Of a stretch of DNA of 11,599 bases, positions 6,651 to 11,599 are shown one piece after another (the stretch's first letter is position 1; the number at the start of each line of letters is the position of its first letter). The notes under the pieces are model-generated. The model did no database searches, was not told the origin of the DNA, and saw only the letters and a program-made list of their open reading frames with translations. The DNA lies in assembly GCA_014885115.2 (NCBI GenBank), contig WKLE02004551.1:1-11599 (forward strand). The letters run 5' to 3'. Source of the DNA: Asterionellopsis glacialis (taxonomy: Eukaryota > Bacillariophyta > Plagiogrammaphyceae > Rhaphoneidales > Asterionellopsidaceae). A program made the position numbers and the translations under genes.

Positions 6651-9217
6651 CGATGAATTAGTGCTGGGTACTGTTTGAGTATTGGATGAGGTCTGGGAGT
6701 ATAATCCAGAGTTATTCCTGGAGCACTTGGTATAGCTGTTATAACAGCAAATGTATAAGAATTTTTTTGATGTATCCATGTAGGCATTCCAACTTTGGCA
6801 AAGGTCTTTAGGTTTATGTAGCCAGTCAGTTAAGGGCTGATGGAGTTTGCCATTTTTGGAAGAGAACAGTTTGCATGCTTTCCTCCATGCGCGCCATGAT
6901 ATGTCATCCGGTCGTAATTGAGGAAAGTCTCTAAGGTTGGTCTTGTTTGAAGTAATGATTGTAACACCTGCCAGGATGCCTGATTTAAGGTGAATACCAG
7001 AAACTGTGGTTATGTCAGAAATTGTGATTGCTTGGAGGTATAACCTACAGTAGTTAATAGAACGTATTTCTTGTGGTTTGAATTTGGAGTGTGCGAGGAC
7101 TATATCCATGATGCATATGTCATACTTCCTCTGAGGGCGATTATGATTTGGCAAGAGAAGAGAAATTGTGCCATTAAAGGTAGATAAGAATGTCTGAAGT
7201 GATTGGAACCATTTAGCTTCTAGTTGAGGAAGATGAACGGCAGTGTTCTCCAGAGGGGAGAAACAGGTACCTGTTTGTGCCATGATCCATGAAAAACTGA
7301 TCTCTAGAAGTTGTGAAATAAATGAATGGGATCTCCAATGTTTCAGGAATAGTTTGATCTGACCAATTCCTTGAATATTGTAAAGAGTTCTCCATGCTAG
7401 GCCGCCAAGAGCCTTTGGTCCAAAGACAATTGCTTGTTTAGTATTCCTATTGAAACCTGCTTTTGCAAGTAATATTCTAGTGTTTTTTTGTTGGATTGAT
7501 ATCAGGTCTTGCTCTTTGAAATGACAAAGTGGAAGGCTACATCCAATGCTAGGTAAGAATAGTGTGTAATAGTAAGTCCATGCATCTTGACGTTGGAAGG
7601 GACTAGCTTGAATTACTTCAAGGTGCCAATTGCCTTTTTCTCGGAGTGCTAATAGTTGAGTAATCTGATTTCCATGTGGTGATTTAAAACAACCTAAAAT
7701 TTTGTGGTCTTTGTAGGGGGATTTTCGAGATATCACTAAATTGCAGGATTCAGTGTTGGAGGGGATGGATATTTTTAAATTTTGAAAATTGTTATGAAGG
7801 GTAGGCTCTCCTCTGGGAGTAAATAGGTAATCCAAGACATGGTAAAGGCATTTAGATAACTCTAAGATGCCTCCCAATTGCCACAGTAGTTTGTTCCATA
7901 GGTGGGCGTCGTGTTGCATTCAAGAGAACAGAGTATGGATGTCTTTGTTTGGTGATGCTGTGTTGCAGTATCCAGTACTGTCATCAACGCCAATCATACT
8001 TATGTGGATCTTGTGTTTGTTATCTATTGAGAAGAATGTTGCTCCATGTGCTTTGGAGTTATGGCAGTCGAACAAGATGCTGCTAATAAAGACCCAGATA
8101 GCAGGGGAATTTCTGGTTCCTTGACCTGAACCATAAATTGGGAATGCAGTGTTTGTAGTAATTGTCTGAGAGTCCTAGAGAAGTTTTGAGTTTGTACTTG
8201 GCTTCTTGTAAGGTTCTTGCCATCATGTAACATACATTTTTGGGAGTACCAAAGGATTGACTAATTATCAAAGCTATGGATGGGAGAATTCTGTCATAGC
8301 ATGAAGTGGCATTGTTGGCAAACTTTATAGAAGAATATCTTGTTAATCGGGAGTATTCCTGAATTTGCTCTTCTATAAAAACGGGGTCATGTGCAGTTCT
8401 TCCCGGGCGGACTCTGAATTGGCCAGGATTAAGGATGCCTGTATCTTCAGCTTGATGCATGGATTGTTGCCAGCAGATACTGAGGATTAGGTTGTAGTCA
8501 GCTTCATACAAGTGAATAATGCAAAGACAGTGAATACGAGTGTTGCCTGGCTTTTTGAGGATCATGATGTTGACAATGTTCTGCCACCTTTTGTATGAAT
8601 GTCCCATATCCAAGGAATAGTTGATAATCTTGGTGCAAGTGTCAAGCAAGAAGTTTTGCTTGCTTTTTAGGGCGGGATATAGATCTTCATTTGTTTGTGG
8701 AATATCATGAGGTTTGATTAATGTGTGATAATGACTGAGGTGGACTCCAGATGGGGATGTCGATGTGGATTCTTTCCAATTTCTTATTTTTGAAGCAAAG
8801 GAGTGAACAGACATTTCTGGGATTTCAGTCAGTGGTGCAATTCTGTATTTTAGATTTTGGATAAATAGGTTGGTTATGTCTTGGATGTTGTTGTTGCTAT
8901 AATATCCATCCAGAATTAAGTCAGAGAATTCACCAATCCCGGAGAATGGTATTTTTTTCTTTGAGGGGGAACCATTGGAGGGAGATGATTTTGCTTGACC
9001 TAAATGACTTTTATTTCTCCTTAGGATGTATTCATTTATAGCCCATGGTTCAGTAACTTCCGTCCAGGTGTTGCACTCTTTCGGGTTGATATCATGTGGA
9101 TGAGTAGGTACTCTGATGGAATTGATCCCACTGTCAATGTCTTTTTTCCTAAAGCCTCTCAGTTTTGTGAATAATTGTTTGGTTTTGCAGTAGGCAAATC
9201 GCGAGACTTGCACGATA
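6650..9217 (-). pseudogene. LINE A reverse transcriptase and connection region
   Basis: A non-LTR RT. The first frame (9217-8148) has IPFSGIGEFSD, TSPSGVHLSHYHTLIK, a K-PG-x-x-R-I block followed by EADYNLIL, GQFRVRPGRTAHDPVF and motif A as FANNATSCYDRI (8287-8322). The Asp before Ala in motif A, which binds catalytic metal in the family, is Asn (codon 8311-8313). A frameshift near 8148 leads to motif B, IYGSGQGTRNSPAIW (about 8098-8140), and motif C, MIGVDDST (about 7974-7994), with both Asp kept but the usual aromatic residue before VDD missing. A TGA at 7920-7922 interrupts just before MQHDAHLWNKLLW; the frame then stays open for 436 codons to 6609 through the GG-LEL-KC block and a long connection region. 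Inactive by substitution, frameshift and stop. Confidence 0.9.
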
Positions 9218-9243
9218 TGTCAATCAACCGTAGTAAGGACGAA

Positions 9244-9265
9244 CCGTGATGAGATGACATCACGG
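9244..9265. repeat. Perfect 8-bp inverted repeat near LTR start
   Basis: CCGTGATG (9244-9251), 6-base spacer AGATGA, CATCACGG (9258-9265). It shares GTGATG with the neighbouring 34-bp repeat units and may be a diverged first unit or a dimer binding site. Confidence 0.7.
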
Positions 9266-9268
9266 ATT

Positions 9269-9370
9269 GGACAGATGTGATGACGTGATGACGACATCAC
9301 AAGGACAGACAAGATGACGTGATGACGTCATCAAGTGGACAGACGTGAACGCGCAGTGACGCACAGCATT
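9269..9370 (+). repeat. Three 34-bp tandem repeats in LTR U3
   Basis: GGACAG recurs at 9269, 9303 and 9337, exactly 34 bp apart. Units 1 and 2 share the 15-mer GATGACGTGATGACG (9279-9293 and 9313-9327); unit 3 is more diverged but keeps TGACG at the same offset. A related, shorter unit may begin at GGACGA (9237). Such U3 repeats usually act as an enhancer array. Confidence 0.85.
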
Positions 9371-9389
9371 ATTGCAAACGCTGACGTCA
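9281..9389. promoter_or_regulatory. Cluster of CRE / bZIP-type sites (TGACGT family)
   Basis: TGACGT at 9281 and 9315, full palindrome TGACGTCA at 9323-9330 and 9382-9389, TGACGC at 9357-9362, and TGACGA at 9289. These are binding sites for bZIP (CREB/ATF-type) factors. In diatoms, TGACGT, its complement ACGTCA and TGACGC are known as CO2/cAMP-responsive elements (CCREs) upstream of carbonic anhydrase genes. Their density within about 110 bp of an LTR U3 makes chance unlikely, but binding itself is inferred. Confidence 0.7.
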
Positions 9390-9443
9390 CGAGCGAAGCA
9401 TATTGAAATCAACTCCGCAGCAGAACACGGTTGGCTGGCTTGG

Positions 9444-9491
9444 GGAGTTTGGTTCACATGTTAAAACCAAACTCCGTTGGAAACCAAACTC
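9444..9491. repeat. 11-bp hairpin with a second copy of one arm
   Basis: GGAGTTTGGTT (9444-9454) pairs perfectly with AACCAAACTCC (9465-9475) over a 10-base loop. AAACCAAACTC is present at 9464-9474 and again at 9481-9491 (17 bp apart), so the first arm could pair with either. In transcript RNA this gives two mutually exclusive stems near the LTR middle. Confidence 0.85.
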
Positions 9492-9743
9492 TAAGTAGAT
9501 CCGCCATAGGATCCAGTACTGCTTTTTGGGTTGCGAAGACGAATCGGTGAATTGTTGGATATTTTTAGTTAAACTCTAAAATAACTCATAATTTATTCAC
9601 TCCAATAAGCTCTACTTAATTTTCAACTATTTTCACCGTACTTTTCAATATTGCTGCCAGCATAGTGCATAGTGTTAACACTCCATGCAAAAAGCGGTAA
9701 GTCTAATATTCAATTTAATTCCAATCCTTTAACTAATTCCAAC

Positions 9744-10508
9744 ATGAAAGTTGTTACCCCTAACCAAGGCAATGGTCGAAGCTACCCGACGCCTCCTATC
9801 CCGCTCAAAATTCCAAGTACAGAAGAACAGAAGTTAGCTAAGGCGCAGTACACAAAAGTTAGTCTGTTGTCAAATCCCGGAGATCAAAACTCCAAAGGAA
9901 AGTATACTATGGAATTTCCGTGCTTTAATCACAGATCTCCTAGAGAACTACTGGAGTGGTTCAATAACCTGGACTAAGTGATTCGCGGACAACGCATCAC
10001 AACCAGGCCCGCTCACTACTCGATGGCCCGTGCTTTACTATGCAGAGAAGGTCTGCGAGTATTCAATGCCATGGCTACCCAATGCAGTAACGAGACAGTG
10101 GAGCACTTCAAGTTGGTCGGAGATGACCTCAAGAAGCATTTTTTTTCACTTAAGGCGCTCATGAAGCAGAAACGCTATATGTGCCGATTCCTCAGGAAGC
10201 CACGTGAACTAACCTCTAAAGAGTACCAAGCTGCTCTCCACACGCTAAATGGCTACTTAGAGAAGTTCCCTGGAGCAGACGAGAACTCGGAACTCTCCAA
10301 CGAAGAATTACTAGAGATCCTGGAGTTCGGAATTCCTACTACTTGGAGTAAGGAAATGACCTGTCAAGGATTCGACCCTCAGGATAAAGGCCTGCCAGCG
10401 TTTCTGGAATTTCTGGAACATATGGAAGTTACAGACAATCTACCAGATCCGTCAGGTCCCAATTCCAAGGATAAACGCCTCATAAGGACAAACCCAACAA
10501 TCCAATGA
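9744..10508 (+). pseudogene. Gypsy 1 Gag (capsid region)
   Basis: The structural protein that would package the element RNA. The first Met in frame is at 9744, after the LTR; an upstream GTG at 9672 would lie inside the LTR and is not preferred. A basic N-terminal region is followed by a conserved helical capsid segment: RSPRELLEWF (about 9928-9960), GQRITTRPAHYSMARALL (about 9984-10040), LKALMKQKRYMCRFLRKPR (about 10150-10205), YLEKFPG and LLEILEFGIP (10308-10340). These are typical of Gag in diatom gypsy elements (recognised from memory). A TAA at 9975-9977 splits it after NNLD, probably replacing Lys, and the frame ends at TGA 10506-10508 just before the zinc knuckle, which is in the -1 frame. 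Not functional as it stands. Confidence 0.85.
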
Positions 10509-10729
10509 ATGGCCGAGATGGTAAAGATTATAAGGCAAACAAGGGTAAACGCAAATACTGTAAAATTCACAAAAACAGTTCTCACAATATCAGCGAATGC
10601 CATGTCTTAGACAAGTACATCAATCAACATCAGAAAGATGGCGGCAAAGAAGAATACGGCGCGGTACAACAAGTACAACAAGCAGGAATTGAACGCCATT
10701 GCTGTTCAAGTCAAAGACTTATTGACTAA
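10475..10729 (+). pseudogene. Gypsy 1 nucleocapsid-like zinc knuckle, in a shifted frame
   Basis: This frame (open from 10475, first ATG at 10505 overlapping the Gag stop as ATGA) holds a basic Lys/Arg/Asn stretch and the knuckle YCKIHKNSSHNISEC (about 10556-10600), spacing C-x2-H-x4-H-x4-C, a variant of the retroviral CCHC knuckle found in Gag of related elements (C-x2-H rather than C-x2-C). It should bind element RNA. Useful homology ends near DKYINQ (about 10625); the rest to the stop at 10727-10729 is out of frame with the protease side. A -1 change between 10475 and 10508 and a compensating +1 near 10625-10665 isolate this domain. Confidence 0.75.
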
Positions 10730-11276
10730 GGACTTGTCTAGTAAGAATAAGGGCAAATGCAGTGATAACAACAAGAATTCCGATGATACCGATACTGATG
10801 TAGAACAACGCTACAACTTCAACTTCGATACCTTAAGTATTAATAGCGATGAAGAATGAGATATAACCCCAGTAGCAAATAACGTAGTCAATAACGTAGA
10901 AAACGAATTATATAACTACAAAACGCCTAATCATCTTTCTTGTAATACTTTCCAGGACTTACATAGTCCAAGAAAACGGTCCAAAACTAAGCACACCCGT
11001 CCGGTAACAGTCGTGTTGGTGTTAGTACGTAAAGGACGTAGACAGAAAACTAAACCACTTAAAGTACTTTTAGATTCTGGCACTTCAGCCACTATAGAAA
11101 ATAAGAAATTTTGCAAAAAGCTTAAATGTAAACCCAAGCCTAAGACTCTCTGGAAGACTAAGGGCGGAAATTTCTCAACCAATCAAAAGGTCAGTGCATT
11201 TTTCTAATTGCCTGAATTCCATGAGCAAAAGGCCATTGAATGGGAATGTCATGTCGACAAGACTAAAGGTCAATAA
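10638..11276 (+). pseudogene. Gypsy 1 spacer and aspartic protease
   Basis: Back in the Gag frame, KYNKQELNAIAVQVKDLL (about 10665-10720) opens an Asp/Asn-rich spacer that ends in a TGA at 10857-10859. In the same frame comes a basic stretch (KRSKTKHTRPVTVVL, about 10975-11020) and the retropepsin core LLDSGTSATI (DSG at 11073-11081; catalytic Asp codon 11073-11075), then TKGGNFSTNQ, TAA 11205, LPEFHEQKAIEWECHVD, TAA 11274. The flap-proximal YDMIIG motif follows at 11280-11297. The protease cuts the Gag-Pol polyprotein; the active-site Asp is intact, but three stops would prevent it being made from one frame. Confidence 0.85.
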
Positions 11277-11599
11277 TCATACGATATGATAATCGGTATG
11301 ATACTTGACTATAAGCAGTGCGTAATGACTTGGGAGGATGCAGAAGTCCAAATGAAATCAATGGATTATGACATTGAGGAAACGTACAGTATACTACAGG
11401 AACTCACCGAGCCTCAACAAGTACGCAAAGCCACTAGTTTTATGGACAAGATATATGATACGGCTGCCCTAGACAAAGTCACGAGGTTATGCTGGCATCT
11501 GTCCCCTAAGGACAGAACAGCTTTAAACATACTACTTAAAAAGTACGAACCTCTATTTGACGGTACGCTGGGTATGTGGAACATCAACCCAGTCAGTAT
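11277..11599 (+). pseudogene. Gypsy 1 protease C-terminus and RT-proximal linker (runs off right edge)
   Basis: The frame is open for 107 codons after the TAA at 11274 and leaves the window. YDMIIGMILDYKQCVMTWED is the end of the protease domain; TYSILQEL begins the linker; LDKVTRLCWHL and YEPLFDGTLGMWN mark the approach to RT. The same segment is present, on the other strand, in gypsy 2 at 4340-4580, with a 27-bp identical block at 11381-11407. The RT itself should begin within about 60 nt after the right edge. Confidence 0.85.

Larger units (their letters stand above)
4975..9217 (-). mobile_element. LINE A: non-LTR retrotransposon, RT to 3' end, degenerate
   Basis: The minus strand carries, in order, the pre-RT extension, RT (9217 to about 7900), thumb/connection (to about 6650), RNase H (6650-6090), zinc-ribbon-like segment (about 5740-5770), a C-terminal domain (to about 5080), a short 3' UTR and a duplicated A-rich tail (4976-5007). 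The 5' part (gag-like region and endonuclease) is absent: homology to LINE B stops at 9217 where the gypsy 1 LTR begins, so it should resume right of gypsy 1. Frameshifts near 8148, 6650, 6245, 6133, 5275 and 5190 and stops at 7920, 5584 and about 5413 inactivate it. Confidence 0.88.
9218..9680 (+). repeat. Putative 5' LTR of gypsy 1
   Basis: The left end is placed at TGTCAATC (9218), where LINE A homology stops. The right end is uncertain; TTAACA at 9675-9680 would give TG...CA ends and a length near 463 bp, but no convincing TGG-type primer-binding site follows, so the boundary may be elsewhere. The first 200 bp are CpG-rich and full of bZIP-type sites, the middle has a strong hairpin (9444-9475), and the last 130 bp are AT-rich. 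This layout fits U3 promoter then R/U5. Only one LTR is in the window, so the usual test of comparing both LTRs is not possible here. Confidence 0.65.
9218..11599 (+). mobile_element. Gypsy 1: Ty3/gypsy LTR retrotransposon, 5' part
   Basis: A plus-strand element with LTR/leader (9218 to about 9680), Gag from Met 9744, zinc knuckle (about 10559-10600), aspartic protease (DSG at 11073-11081) and the linker ahead of RT, running off the right edge. Gag, protease and linker share one reading frame (9672 to 11599), with the zinc knuckle displaced to another frame by a compensating pair of indels. In-frame stops: TAA 9975, TGA 10857, TAA 11205, TAA 11274. It interrupts LINE A at 9217/9218; CGATA (9213-9217) is the candidate target duplication to seek beyond the 3' LTR. 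CpG is frequent here and the coding homology is far better kept than in gypsy 2, so it looks younger. RT, integrase and the 3' LTR are expected to the right. Confidence 0.88.

Noticed and set aside
401..7922. TGA read as tryptophan (altered genetic code)
   Set aside because: TGA falls at likely Trp sites at 3385, 1413 and 7920, but TGG is used for Trp many times in the same frames, another TGA sits at an Arg-like site, and TAA stops and frameshifts also occur. C to T decay explains it better.
7867..8124. Plus-strand frame of 85 codons
   Set aside because: Antisense to LINE A RT motifs B and C.
9218..9370. CRISPR-like array (regular 34-bp spacing)
   Set aside because: The repeats are contiguous without unique spacers and sit in an LTR of a eukaryotic element.
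9672..9743. Gag start at the GTG codon at 9672
   Set aside because: Eukaryotic translation would use the ATG at 9744; the upstream codons lie in the putative LTR or leader.
10379..11182. Minus-strand frames over gypsy 1 Gag and protease
   Set aside because: Antisense to conserved Gag, spacer and protease sequence; no domain recognisable.

Overview
The window looks like nuclear DNA of a eukaryotic microbe, most likely a diatom or a close stramenopile relative. That placement is an inference: the LINE-type reverse transcriptase (motif A of the form F-x-N-x-A-x-x-C-Y-D-R-I), the LINE endonuclease, and the Ty3/gypsy Gag and protease-RT linker all resemble, from memory, diatom retrotransposon families. 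I see no host cell gene, tRNA, rRNA or CRISPR array. Almost every base can be assigned to decayed retrotransposons stacked next to or inside one another.

Layout, left to right: (1) 1 to about 3960, minus strand: 'LINE B', a non-LTR retrotransposon with an N-terminal gag-like region and coiled coil, an endonuclease/exonuclease/phosphatase (EEP) endonuclease, and the beginning of the RT; its 3' part lies beyond the left edge. (2) About 3985 to 4967, minus strand: 'gypsy 2', a rearranged Ty3/gypsy fragment made of an LTR-like stretch joined directly to the protease-RT linker and RT, without gag or protease and with a tandem duplication of about 311 bp. (3) About 4975 to 9217, minus strand: 'LINE A', a diverged relative of LINE B that carries RT, RNase H, a zinc-ribbon-like segment, a C-terminal domain and an A-rich 3' end; its 5' part is cut off. 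(4) 9218 to the right edge, plus strand: 'gypsy 1', a younger-looking Ty3/gypsy element with an LTR, Gag, zinc knuckle, aspartic protease and linker; its RT lies beyond the right edge.

The simplest history is nesting. Gypsy 1 appears to have inserted into LINE A, because LINE A homology stops at 9217 and a TGTCAA LTR start follows at 9218. LINE B begins where gypsy 2 breaks off inside its RT, as expected if LINE B inserted into gypsy 2. All four copies are dead, with multiple in-frame stops and frameshifts. LINE A has also lost the catalytic Asp of RT motif A and the catalytic Glu of RNase H.

The most interesting sequence is the gypsy 1 LTR. It holds three 34-bp repeats (a possible fourth precedes them) packed with TGACGT / TGACGTCA / TGACGC sites, which are bZIP or CRE-type sites like the CO2/cAMP-responsive elements of diatoms. 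It also has a strong hairpin with a spare third arm. The older gypsy 2 seems to keep a CpG-decayed version of the same LTR. CpG is clearly commoner in gypsy 1 than in the LINEs, which suggests age-dependent loss of CpG. I found no evidence of a new cellular system.
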